The notes under the pieces were generated by a model. It saw only the letters and a program-made list of their open reading frames with translations, was not told where the DNA came from and searched no databases. A DNA stretch of 64,000 nucleotides, taken from CAZOSF01 sp964582415. GTDB taxonomy: Bacteria > Bacteroidota > Bacteroidia > Flavobacteriales > Flavobacteriaceae. Where the stretch lies: positions 1-64,000 of the forward strand of contig CAZOSF010000003.1 in the NCBI GenBank assembly GCA_964582415.1, in the 5' to 3' direction. Below are positions 38,917-47,925 of this stretch, piece after piece (within the stretch, counting starts at the first letter, position 1; each line of letters starts with the position of its first letter). The position numbers were made by a program, and so were the translations under genes.

Positions 38917-40137
38917 TTAGTTTGCTGTAAGGGCTTCCAATTTCTGTTTTGTTTGTTCCGAGTTACCCAAGGAAAGTGCTTTTTTGAAGGAGGCTATTGC
39001 CTTTTCATTTTCTCCTGCCGCCATATAGTAATCTCCAAGGGAATCATAGGTATTTGCGCTGTCGGGATATAATTTTATGTTCAAAAGAAATAAATCTTCG
39101 GCCTTTTTAAGATGATCTAAGCTTAAAAACTGATAGCCCATCATATTTACAAATCCTTCTTCTGGGAGTACTTCGTAGCCCAAACGTAGGGATACTTCTT
39201 TATAATGGTCTTCCAAGCTCTTAGCGACCGAGCTTTCGGGATTTAGAAAGTCCTTCATGGTGAGTGAAGGGTTGTAATAGTCGAAAATGAATCGAAGGGC
39301 ATCGTAGGTGGCAATTAATGGGACCGTAGTATGCATTTCATCTGGATAGAATTTACTGTGAAATCTTAATTGGCCCAAGGGATGGTTATGCAAGAAATCC
39401 TCAATGGCAAGTTGGCTTTTCAAATTATCTGCTATAAAATCATCTTCCGAAAGCGATTCATTCAAGTCCTTTCCGATATCGATATTTGAGTTGCCCAAGA
39501 ACAATACTTTTCGATCAAATTTCTTCGTATCTAAAGCGGCCGCTTCAAACTCTTGCAGAATCCTGCCCCTTACCCAATTGGTGGTAGGATCTAAGGCAAT
39601 ATATGCATCAAATAATTCCGGATAGTGCAGAAAAGTATGCAGTACTGTAAGCCCACCGAAAGAATGCCCGATAAACAACCGATAAGGCGCCGTAGGGTAT
39701 TTTGATTCCACGTATGGAATGAGTTCTTTTTCCAAAAAGGAAATAAAATTTTCTCCTCCGCCAGATCCCTCAAGGAATTGGGGAGGCATCATGGAGTCAA
39801 TGGGATTTGGTTTATAGGGGGTAAGATCTCTTGTCCTGTCTGTATTGAGAATACCCACAACGATCATCTCAGGACATAGTGTATTCATATTGGAATAACT
39901 GAAATGATTGATCAGTCCAGTAACAGAATGAAATTGTACACTCGCATCCAAGAGATATACTACGGGGTAGCGTTTAGACGAATTGAAATTTTCCGGTAAG
40001 TGTACCCATATGGTTCGTTTCTCATTCAAGATTTTTGAATCCAAATGGTCTACTTTTCCAATTACTACTTCATTTTGTGAAAATCCAATCGAGTATTGGA
40101 AAATGCTGATGAGAATAATGAGATGCTTAAGTTTCAT
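38917..40137 (-). CDS. Secreted esterase (alpha/beta hydrolase) with C-terminal TPR repeats
   Basis: 406 residues with a signal peptide (LKHLIILISIFQYSIGFS). The putative-esterase domain (about 25-290) shows RYPVVYLLDASVQF, the nucleophile elbow GHSFGG (S159), a likely acid in the region after DAYIALDPTTNW, and the probable catalytic His in PDEMHTTVPL. This resembles the IroE/enterochelin-esterase group. The last part (about 320-400) holds tetratricopeptide-like repeats (AEDLFLLNIKLYPDSANTYD, NEKAIASFKKALSLGN). Substrate unknown. Twenty-two bases downstream of the Hpt gene on the same strand, so it may belong to that operon. Confidence 0.82.
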   Translation of the reverse strand: MKLKHLIILISIFQYSIGFSQNEVVIGKVDHLDSKILNEKRTIWVHLPENFNSSKRYPVVYLLDASVQFHSVTGLINHFSYSNMNTLCPEMIVVGILNTDRTRDLTPYKPNPIDSMMPPQFLEGSGGGENFISFLEKELIPYVESKYPTAPYRLFIGHSFGGLTVLHTFLHYPELFDAYIALDPTTNWVRGRILQEFEAAALDTKKFDRKVLFLGNSNIDIGKDLNESLSEDDFIADNLKSQLAIEDFLHNHPLGQLRFHSKFYPDEMHTTVPLIATYDALRFIFDYYNPSLTMKDFLNPESSVAKSLEDHYKEVSLRLGYEVLPEEGFVNMMGYQFLSLDHLKKAEDLFLLNIKLYPDSANTYDSLGDYYMAAGENEKAIASFKKALSLGNSEQTKQKLEALTAN

Positions 40138-40159
40138 AAGAAGTCGGATTTATTGATTT

Positions 40160-40495
40160 TTAGAGATTCTGATGGTATTGTTTCAATATATCACTGGATA
40201 CGGCATAAAGCTTTAGCGCTTCGTCAAAGAGGAGATTAAGATTTTCCGTAGATTCACTTCTAGCCCCGCTTTCTATCGCCATTATTACTTCTTTCAATGA
40301 ATGGATTCCCATAAATTCTGTCTGGGGTTTCAGGGAATGGGCATGAATTGCCAAATTCGACCAATCTTCCTTGGCTAGGAACTCCTTCATTTTTTGCAGA
40401 ATTAGGGGGGTCTCAGAGAGATACATCCCAATATACCGCTTCATTTTACTTGTATCGCCTTTGGAAAATTTTTCCAAAAATGTTAAATCAACCAT
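40160..40495 (-). CDS. Histidine-containing phosphotransfer (Hpt) protein
   Basis: 111 residues, one four-helix Hpt domain. The phospho-accepting site is H53 in AIHAHSLKPQTEFMG, with Pro in place of the usual Gly of HxLKG. A stand-alone Hpt relays phosphate from the receiver of a hybrid kinase to another receiver. Its ATG directly follows the stop of the receiver gene (TAA then ATG), so the two are translationally linked. Partners are therefore probably the hybrid kinase at 40887-43541 and the receiver at 40496. Confidence 0.88.
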   Translation of the reverse strand: MVDLTFLEKFSKGDTSKMKRYIGMYLSETPLILQKMKEFLAKEDWSNLAIHAHSLKPQTEFMGIHSLKEVIMAIESGARSESTENLNLLFDEALKLYAVSSDILKQYHQNL

Positions 40496-40882
40496 TTATG
40501 AATTTGCATTTATTAAATCGAATATTTCTTGAAAGGCATCTGATCCTTTAATGACGTAATGAATGGCACCAAACATGATGGTTTGTCCTGCTGTACTGTA
40601 ACTTTCCTGACTGGAAAGCATTATGACGGGTAAGGCTTTGTTTTTCTTTTTCAGTTCCTTTAATATGTCTAATCCATTCGCTGCATTTTTTTCTCGAGAG
40701 TTGAGATAGTAGTCCAATACTACAATGTCAGGGTGCGTGTCCAAGGCGCTCAGACAGGCTTCTCCAGTAGGGAAACTGACAATCTCGAGATTTGGATCCT
40801 GGTTTTTTAGATAGTCGGTGAGCATTTCCGACAACAGAGGTTCATCATCTACAATGAATACTTTTGTTGATTTAGTTGTCAT
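40496..40882 (-). CDS. Single-domain response regulator (CheY-like)
   Basis: 128 residues, only a receiver domain. Acidic pair D12-D13 in FIVDDEPLL, phospho-acceptor D57 in DIVVLDYYL, switch Ser in VIMLSSQESY and Lys in YVIKGSDAF. It has no output domain, so it acts through protein contact or as a phosphate sink. It lies between the hybrid kinase (4 bases upstream) and the Hpt gene. Confidence 0.92.
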   Translation of the reverse strand: MTTKSTKVFIVDDEPLLSEMLTDYLKNQDPNLEIVSFPTGEACLSALDTHPDIVVLDYYLNSREKNAANGLDILKELKKKNKALPVIMLSSQESYSTAGQTIMFGAIHYVIKGSDAFQEIFDLINANS

Positions 40883-40886
40883 GGCG

Positions 40887-43541
40887 CTATTTTTTTAAGT
40901 TAAATATTTTTTCTAGTAAATCTGGAGTATGAAATGGCTTTCCGATAAAATCATTCATGCCTGCTTCGTAGCATTGAGCAATTTCCTCTTTAAGAACATT
41001 GGCTGTCATTGCGATAATAGGAAGATGTGATTTTTCATCAGGCATTTCTCGGATGGCTTTGGTTGTCTCATAACCATTCATGATGGGCATTTGCACATCC
41101 ATCAGCACGATGTCATAATCAGTTTCATTGATTTTTTGAATAGCTATGGCACCGTTCTCGGCCACATCGACCGTAACTTCTGGGATACCGTCTTCCAATT
41201 CCTCTTGTGCAACAATGGCATTGAAGGTGTTATCTTCCACTAACAGAATTTTTATCCCTATTAGATGCTGTATCATCTTTTCTTGCTCCCTAACCCTGGG
41301 GTGAGTGGCCTCACCATGGATTTCTTCGCCAACGAGGTATGCACAGGTGAAGTGAAAGTCACTCCCAGCTCCTTTTCTGCTTTCTACCCAAATGCGTCCC
41401 TTATGGAGTTCGACGAGTTTTTTGGAAATGCTCAAGCCAAGGCCCGTACCCCCAAATTTTCGGCTCGTATCGGCATAGGCCTGTTCAAAGGATTCGAAAA
41501 TTTTATCAAAGCGTTCAGGGGCAATGCCAATACCGGTGTCTGAAACTGTAAAGTGAAGTGTTATGTAACGAGAATCCGGGTGGGGCTCAATGTTAGCCGA
41601 GGTAGTAACCGTTCCCTTTTCTGTAAACTTGATGGCATTACTGATTAGGTTTACCAAGATTTGTCGTAAGCGGGAGGGGTCACCAATTACTGTTGGTAGG
41701 GCTTTAGGCATCGCCGATTTTAATTTCAAACCTTTTTCTTCGGCTTTGAATTTCATTATTGTATCGACATTCGAAAGGACTTGTTCCACCGAAAAAGGGA
41801 TCTTTTCCAGTTCGATTTTTCCAGCTTCAATTTTGGAGATATCCAAAATGTCATTGATGATAACCAACAGAGAATCGGAGGATTCCTTGATGCCATTTAA
41901 GTATTCCAGTTGTTCTTTTTTCGGTTTCCGTCTAAGCAAAATATCTGTCATTCCCTTTATAGCATTCATGGGGGTCCGAATCTCATGACTCATATTCGCT
42001 AAAAATTGGTGTTTCGCTTTTTCGGAAGCAAGAGCTTTCTCTTTTTCTGTTTCAATCTGATGATTTTTCTCCTCTAATATTTTTTGTGTTTTTCGTGAGA
42101 AACGCAGCTTAGAGAATAGGCCAATGGCGATAATTACAGCGATTAAACCGAGACCTAATAAGATGTTTCTGGAAGTTTTCCCTTGATGTATCTTCTCTTG
42201 AAATTCCAATTCTCTTTTTAGATTCTGTTTCACCACCTCCAAACTATCGGCATAGCGTTCCTGTTGAAAGTTGTTTTCAAGTTCGAGTCGAGTCACTTCC
42301 TGACTATTCCGGAGGCTGGCCATCGAGTCGTTTACTTTTACAAAATTCTTATAGGCTTCATACGCCTTAACAGTATTTCCAAGTTTTTCGTAGGATTGAT
42401 AGAGCACCTCGTAATTGTTTTTACTATCCAAAAAAGTGATGGAGGGATAATTTTTATGTGCTAACCCTTTCTGGGCTGCAAGTATGGCTGCTCTGTAGTT
42501 TTTTAGTCCAAATTCGGCTACTGCCATCTGATGGTAAAAATGGCTGTAATTGATACGTGACTCACTGTCGGAATCATAATATGTTTGTAGTCCTTTTAAT
42601 AATTTAAGCGCCTCTGCGAAGCGTTTCTGATTGGATAAAATGCCCGCTTGAATATTTTTCGCATAATAAAGACAAGAAACACAGGCATCATTGTCGGTGA
42701 TGGGTTTCATAACCGCCACCGCAGAGTCAATGTAACGCAATGCTTCAGCCGGTTGTTTTTGTTGCATACGCATATTGGCCATACTGGTATAATTTGCTCC
42801 CAACCCCAGCGTGTCATTTGCCATTTTTGCGCCTTGTAAACTCTGAAAATAATAGGACTCTGCATCCTTAAAGTTTTCGATGTCCGAATGAATATTGCCA
42901 ATGGTGTAAAGTGAATAAATATTGCCAGGTGAAGGAGCCCCAGAATCATGCGTCGTTAGTAAACTCTTTCTAAGGTAATAAAGCGCTTCGGGGTATTTTT
43001 CTTTCGAATAAAAGTAATTCCCTAAAAGCCCGTATAGCATTTGAAGTGTGATTAAATCTTTATTATTGGTGATTTTTTTGTCCAGTTGGTTTAGATACTC
43101 TAAAAGTTCCTCCCTGTTATTAAAATGATTGTTGGGAAAACAGTTGTCATAGATAAAGATGGAGCAGTTTAAGATAACCGATCTAACATCGTTGTTGTTC
43201 AGGGCAACTTGATAGGCTTTATCGGCAAGATCACATGATGTTTCCGAACTGAAGTTCGACATGGATTTGAAGGTCATGAAACGTGAAAGATAGAGGCCGA
43301 GATCTTCTTTTGTGGCCCATTCAATGGCTTGATCAATTCCTTCACCAATTAATCTGATTTCTTCAAACTGTGGTCGTTGGTTTATATCAATGGATGTGAT
43401 TTCATAAAAGGCATCCAAACGCTCTCGGATTGTTTTAGTACTGTCCTGCCAGATTTGATACTGATGTTCGAAATTACTGGACTGACCATAGGGAAGAAAC
43501 GGTGTTAACCATATGAACAGGATTACTATGCGTTTGATCAT
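40887..43541 (-). CDS. Hybrid histidine kinase with TPR sensor
   Basis: 884 residues from MIKRIVILFIWLTPFLPYGQ, a signal peptide; an ATG at 43601 would add 20 residues with no signal character. The periplasmic part (about 20-440) is built of tetratricopeptide repeats (for example EALRYIDSAVAVMKPITDN). One transmembrane helix (460-478) and a coiled coil lead to HisKA with H519 in NMSHEIRTPMNAIKG. HATPase_c follows (NLISNAIKFTEKG, SDTGIGIAPERFDKIFESFE, KFGGTGLGLSISKKLVELH). A C-terminal receiver has D815 in VLMDVQMPIMNG. Heads a kinase-receiver-Hpt cassette. Confidence 0.93.
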   Translation of the reverse strand: MIKRIVILFIWLTPFLPYGQSSNFEHQYQIWQDSTKTIRERLDAFYEITSIDINQRPQFEEIRLIGEGIDQAIEWATKEDLGLYLSRFMTFKSMSNFSSETSCDLADKAYQVALNNNDVRSVILNCSIFIYDNCFPNNHFNNREELLEYLNQLDKKITNNKDLITLQMLYGLLGNYFYSKEKYPEALYYLRKSLLTTHDSGAPSPGNIYSLYTIGNIHSDIENFKDAESYYFQSLQGAKMANDTLGLGANYTSMANMRMQQKQPAEALRYIDSAVAVMKPITDNDACVSCLYYAKNIQAGILSNQKRFAEALKLLKGLQTYYDSDSESRINYSHFYHQMAVAEFGLKNYRAAILAAQKGLAHKNYPSITFLDSKNNYEVLYQSYEKLGNTVKAYEAYKNFVKVNDSMASLRNSQEVTRLELENNFQQERYADSLEVVKQNLKRELEFQEKIHQGKTSRNILLGLGLIAVIIAIGLFSKLRFSRKTQKILEEKNHQIETEKEKALASEKAKHQFLANMSHEIRTPMNAIKGMTDILLRRKPKKEQLEYLNGIKESSDSLLVIINDILDISKIEAGKIELEKIPFSVEQVLSNVDTIMKFKAEEKGLKLKSAMPKALPTVIGDPSRLRQILVNLISNAIKFTEKGTVTTSANIEPHPDSRYITLHFTVSDTGIGIAPERFDKIFESFEQAYADTSRKFGGTGLGLSISKKLVELHKGRIWVESRKGAGSDFHFTCAYLVGEEIHGEATHPRVREQEKMIQHLIGIKILLVEDNTFNAIVAQEELEDGIPEVTVDVAENGAIAIQKINETDYDIVLMDVQMPIMNGYETTKAIREMPDEKSHLPIIAMTANVLKEEIAQCYEAGMNDFIGKPFHTPDLLEKIFNLKK

Positions 43542-43799
43542 TCCTACAAGTTGAGGTGGCTGGCAGTTGGGATGTAATCGAATCTTCATCGAATTATTCA
43601 AAAATTAATAGACTAATTTCAATTGAAAATTGATTTAGTCGATGTCTGAACCGAAGATAGTATCATGTTCCCGATATTGGTGCTTTGGAATTATCGGATG
43701 GTCTTTTCAATTATCAAACGGACGTAACCAGGATGTCGAATTATTCACTACATTGTTGGTGAAGATCAATAGAAAAACCTAATAAGGTGCTCGTAAATC

Positions 43800-44546
43800 A
43801 TGAAAATCAGATCACTGATCATCGACGACAATACGTTTATACGAACACTCCTCTCAGAATCGCTGAAAGAGAATCATCCTGAAATTGAAATTGTCGCCAT
43901 GGCATCCAATGGAGAAGAAGGCATTCAATCAATACTTGAATGGAAACCCGATCTGATTTTTCTTGATGTTGAAATGCCCGATATGACGGGTTTTGAGATG
44001 TTAAGCAGACTACCAACGATTGCATTCCGCACAATCTTCACCACCTCCTATAGTAAATATGCTATTACTGCCTTTCGATTCAATGCCCTTGATTATCTTT
44101 TAAAACCTATTAAGGCCGAAGAATTGGCACAAGCTATCAAGCGATTTCACGGGCACGCCGAGCAACAGGATGCAACCAATATTGGTAATGCCTTGCAAAA
44201 CTTGAAAGTTCAAAATAAAGAAGACCAGAAACTGATTTTATATACCCAAAAGGGGCGTCTTCGATTGGCTTTGAAACATATTGTAAAAATTGAAGGGGAC
44301 AGAAATTACAGCTATATTTATTTATCGGATAATACCAAGGAGCTTTCATCAAAAACCTTGGGCTATTTTGAAGAAATATTATCGGATAAAGGGTTTTTAC
44401 GATGCCATCGCTCGTTTCTAGTAAATAGATATCATGTCATATCCTATCTTGATAACAATACATTTCAATTGAAGGATTCCTCTGAAGTTCCCATTTCAAG
44501 AAGAAAGAGGAACGAAGCCATTACCTGGTTCGACAGTATGGATTAG
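43800..44546 (+). CDS. LytTR-family response regulator
   Basis: 248 residues. Receiver domain (1-120) with D9-D10, D56 in LIFLDVEMPDM, a Thr in FTTSYSKY and a Lys in LDYLLKPIKAEEL. The LytTR DNA-binding domain (about 145-245) has HIVKIEGDRNYSYIYLSDN and FLRCHRSFLVNRYHV. It is a transcription regulator. Its start lies 258 bases from the divergent kinase start, so it is a likely output partner of that cassette. No LytS-type kinase is adjacent. Confidence 0.93.
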   Translation: MKIRSLIIDDNTFIRTLLSESLKENHPEIEIVAMASNGEEGIQSILEWKPDLIFLDVEMPDMTGFEMLSRLPTIAFRTIFTTSYSKYAITAFRFNALDYLLKPIKAEELAQAIKRFHGHAEQQDATNIGNALQNLKVQNKEDQKLILYTQKGRLRLALKHIVKIEGDRNYSYIYLSDNTKELSSKTLGYFEEILSDKGFLRCHRSFLVNRYHVISYLDNNTFQLKDSSEVPISRRKRNEAITWFDSMD

Positions 44547-44690
44547 GTTATGAAATGGGTTGGTAGAATTCCTATTGTTTGGTTTTTTTGCACCATATTG
44601 CTTTTTAATTTAGCATTACTCAATCCACCTTAGGCCCAAATCACAACGTAAAAAAACGTATCTTTCCCCTGTATTAAATGCCCTTTATCC

Positions 44691-46778
44691 ATGTATCCAA
44701 AAGTTGCAATACTTTGCTTACTCCTGTTCTTTGGGATGGGAGGAAAGGCGCAAGACGAAACCTATCTGTCTACCTATCCCGTTTTTCCAAATTGTAAAAC
44801 CGTTTCCAAAGAAGAGCTCCCAGTATGCTTTAATAATACCATTCGTGAACGAATTCTATCCGATTTTGAAGTTCCAGCGGATCTGACTGAAAATTATCGG
44901 GGAGAGGTAAAGGTTTTATTTGAGGTAGATCAAGAGGGTGCTTTTAAAGTGATTTATGTGGATACAGACCAAGAGATGCTTCGGCAAGAGGTTCACCGTG
45001 TTTTTAATGAATTTCCCAAGGTTTCGGGCCCTACCTATAATGGGCAACCTACCTACATGCAATTTACGGTGACCTTTGGAATTCCGTTAGGGTCTCTTAT
45101 TTTGGAATCTCAAAAAGAAGAAAGCCTTCTTTCGGTAAACAGGAAAGGCGAATTGATTGAATATGATCAGGTACAGGAAAATCGCTATACCAATAAGAAA
45201 TTTAAAAGCGGTGTGAATATCCCTTTATCTCATCACGACTATAGTTTGTTCGACCCCTACTTGAACCAAATTGGATCCAACAATCATACCGCACAGAAAC
45301 CGTATATCTATAGTGAAGTAAATAAGTATTACAATTTTGCTGAACGGCAGGCCCCCCTTCTAAGAGATAGAAAAACATGGTTGGGAAGAAAATGGTGGGA
45401 TGAACATATGGTAGCTTTTGAGGGAGAGGATTATTGGATAACCTTAGATCCGGGAGTAGACCTTCAGGTGGGGAAAGATTTCGACGATGACATCAACACA
45501 TGGAATAACACACGATTGATCTATGCGCAAGGGGGAATCGGAAAGCAATTAAGTTTTTTTGCAGTAGTTTACGAAAGTCAAGGTCAATTTGCGGGTTATT
45601 TTAATCGATATGCGGAATCCATTCGTCCGGATGGCGGTAACCCTGCCATTATACCGGGAAGGGGCATCGCAAAGAAATTTCGGGAAGATGCCTATGATTA
45701 TCCCATTGCTACTGGACATATCTCCTATACTCCTTCTAAATATTTCAATATCCAGTTAGGACACGGAAAGAATTTCATAGGAGACGGGTATCGCTCATTA
45801 CTAATGAGCGACAACGCAAGTCCGTACCCTTTTTTTAAACTCAATACTACTTTCTGGAAGTTAAAATATACCAATACATGGATGTCGCTTCGCGATGTGC
45901 GCTCTGAAGTGACCGACGGAGGTTCCTTCAGGACTAAATACATGGCCAATCACTACCTAAGTTATAATGTCACGAAACGGCTTAATTTAGGGTTCTTTGA
46001 ATCGGTAATCTGGGAAAATGATAACGATCGTGGATTCGATTTTAACTATCTCAATCCTGTGATTTTCTATCGCGCTATCGAGTTTTCCACAGGCTCAAGA
46101 GGGGGGAATGCGTTGATAGGATTAACGGCAAAATATAAAGTCAACAATCGGGTGAATGTGTATTCACAACTTATCATTGATGAATTTTCCACCGGGGATA
46201 TTTTCGGGGGGAAAGGGAGCTATAAGAACAAAATAGGATATCAATTGGGAGGGAAGTATTATGATGCTTTTGGGGTAAAAAACCTTTACTTGCAGATGGA
46301 GTACAATAGAGTGCGTCCCTATACGTATTCCCACAATACCATCACTTTGAACTATGGACATAACAACCAATCTATGGCGCATACGCTCGGTGCGAATTTT
46401 TCAGAGTTTATGGTCATTGGTCGTTATCAAAAGGGACGGTGGTTTGGTGATGCCAAGCTAATCCTTGCAAAACGTGGTTTCGATTTTAACACTGAAGAGG
46501 ACAGTTCCTTTTATGGAGGAGATATCTACAGGACAGAAGACGATAGGCCTTCAAACGATGGTAATGATCTTGCGCAAGGAAATACTACAGATTTTCTCCA
46601 TGCAGAGCTTACCGCCGGTTATTTAATCAATCCTTCCAGCAATTTAAAAATATATGCTAGTTTTATGTACAGGGATTTTTCGCCGGAAGTGGATACACCT
46701 ACCGTTTATAAACAACAAACGTCTTGGGTGAATTTCGGGATTCGGACCGATCTGTTTAATTGGTACTACGACTTCTAG
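44691..46778 (+). CDS. Outer-membrane Wzi/RemB-like barrel with N-terminal TonB-C-like domain
   Basis: 695 residues with a signal peptide (VAILCLLLFFGMGGKAQ). Residues about 28-140 resemble a TonB C-terminal domain: YPVFPNCKTVSKEELPVCF, VKVLFEVDQEGAFKVIYVD and FPKVSGPTYNGQPTYMQFTV. Residues about 170-695 are amphipathic beta strands rich in aromatics and end in INF-like aromatic strands (SWVNFGIRTDLFNWYYDF), a typical outer-membrane barrel, similar by pattern to capsule-assembly Wzi and to the gliding protein RemB. The RemB identity is a guess from memory of its layout. Function not proven. Convergent with the hydrolase gene at 46784. Confidence 0.65.
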   Translation: MYPKVAILCLLLFFGMGGKAQDETYLSTYPVFPNCKTVSKEELPVCFNNTIRERILSDFEVPADLTENYRGEVKVLFEVDQEGAFKVIYVDTDQEMLRQEVHRVFNEFPKVSGPTYNGQPTYMQFTVTFGIPLGSLILESQKEESLLSVNRKGELIEYDQVQENRYTNKKFKSGVNIPLSHHDYSLFDPYLNQIGSNNHTAQKPYIYSEVNKYYNFAERQAPLLRDRKTWLGRKWWDEHMVAFEGEDYWITLDPGVDLQVGKDFDDDINTWNNTRLIYAQGGIGKQLSFFAVVYESQGQFAGYFNRYAESIRPDGGNPAIIPGRGIAKKFREDAYDYPIATGHISYTPSKYFNIQLGHGKNFIGDGYRSLLMSDNASPYPFFKLNTTFWKLKYTNTWMSLRDVRSEVTDGGSFRTKYMANHYLSYNVTKRLNLGFFESVIWENDNDRGFDFNYLNPVIFYRAIEFSTGSRGGNALIGLTAKYKVNNRVNVYSQLIIDEFSTGDIFGGKGSYKNKIGYQLGGKYYDAFGVKNLYLQMEYNRVRPYTYSHNTITLNYGHNNQSMAHTLGANFSEFMVIGRYQKGRWFGDAKLILAKRGFDFNTEEDSSFYGGDIYRTEDDRPSNDGNDLAQGNTTDFLHAELTAGYLINPSSNLKIYASFMYRDFSPEVDTPTVYKQQTSWVNFGIRTDLFNWYYDF

Positions 46779-46783
46779 GGTTC

Positions 46784-47854
46784 TTATTGTTTCACCTTGC
46801 TTTTGTCGGTCCACTCGTAACGCTTGGCTACTTCTTTATAAGCAGCGCGAACGAAGGCTTCAGTAGAAATAAAGCCATTGCCAAATCCTTTTTCGTCATA
46901 TTCCTTAGTGATTTCCTTCATGGCTACCACCTGATCTTCCGTCTTCTTGTCAACTCTTTGGTAGGCGATGCTATTATAAACAAAATCCATCATCGATTTG
47001 GTAAAACGAACATCAGCTAATTTCGCAACCCCACCATGACCGGGAATAATGAGCGTATCTTCGTCTATCAACATTAAGATTTTTTCAAGGCCCTTGATAT
47101 AGCCTTCATAGGTACCGCCGTTGTCGGCATCGATAAAAGGGTATAAGTCTTTGACAAAGGCATCGCCTGTATGAAGCACATTGCTCTGTGTGAAATACAC
47201 CATAACATCCCCATCAGTGTGGGCATTGTGTACATGAAAGACCAAGATGTCCTCTCCGTTGTAGTGAAAGGTAATATCTTCTTCGAAAGTGATCATGGGC
47301 AATAGGGCCTCATCTATCTCCCCTAGTTCAGATTCAAGACGAAAACGTTCTCTTTCCAATTCATTTTGTGATTCAGAATTACCATCATTCTTCATTTTTT
47401 CTTGTTTCGTCGCCAATCTGTCATCTATTTTCGACATTTCTTCTGCTTTAAAAGCTCGAATTAATTGCTTCCGCACATTGGTATGGGCAAATACAGTAAC
47501 ACCAGCTTCTCTCATATTTTTATTGCCCCCTGTGTGGTCGGGATGATGGTGGGTATTCACCAAAAACTGAACGGGATTCATTGTCAATCGGCTAACCGCA
47601 TTCAATATGTTCGTACTTGATTCTGCAAATTGGTCGTCGATTAGGAAAGCCCCGTCTTTACCAATGAATAACCCAATATTTCCGCCTTTTCCGGTTAACA
47701 TGAAAATGCTGTCCCTTACTTTCTGGACCCTTATATTAAATTCGTTAGAAACAGCCTCTTCCTTGTCTTTTCGTTTCCCAGAATCTTCTTGGGCGAACGC
47801 TACATTGAATAGGAATGAAAAAGCTAAAAAAAGATTTAGGGTACGGCGATTCAT
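46784..47854 (-). CDS. Secreted metallo-beta-lactamase-fold hydrolase
   Basis: 356 residues with a signal peptide (LNLFLAFSFLFNVAFAQ). The zinc motif is HHHPDH (H102, H104, D106, H107 of HxHxDH), then HNAHTDGDVMVYF with a metal His and bridging Asp, and IPGHGG with the last His. An unusual charged helical insert (about 135-175, rich in Glu and Lys) lies between the first and second motif. Substrate unknown: lactonase, thioesterase or beta-lactamase are all possible. Monocistronic, with a TACTTTTG element upstream. Confidence 0.85.
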   Translation of the reverse strand: MNRRTLNLFLAFSFLFNVAFAQEDSGKRKDKEEAVSNEFNIRVQKVRDSIFMLTGKGGNIGLFIGKDGAFLIDDQFAESSTNILNAVSRLTMNPVQFLVNTHHHPDHTGGNKNMREAGVTVFAHTNVRKQLIRAFKAEEMSKIDDRLATKQEKMKNDGNSESQNELERERFRLESELGEIDEALLPMITFEEDITFHYNGEDILVFHVHNAHTDGDVMVYFTQSNVLHTGDAFVKDLYPFIDADNGGTYEGYIKGLEKILMLIDEDTLIIPGHGGVAKLADVRFTKSMMDFVYNSIAYQRVDKKTEDQVVAMKEITKEYDEKGFGNGFISTEAFVRAAYKEVAKRYEWTDKSKVKQ

Positions 47855-47886
47855 TTGATGAAGTTTTAATTAGAATTCGAATTTAA

Positions 47887-47894
47887 CAAAAGTA
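47887..47894 (-). promoter_or_regulatory. Candidate -7 element for the metallo-beta-lactamase-fold gene
   Basis: Minus-strand TACTTTTG fits TAnnTTTG, 33 bases before the ATG at 47854. Confidence 0.45.
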
Positions 47895-47925
47895 GCCATA
47901 CTTCTCAATAATATGGACTTTCATT

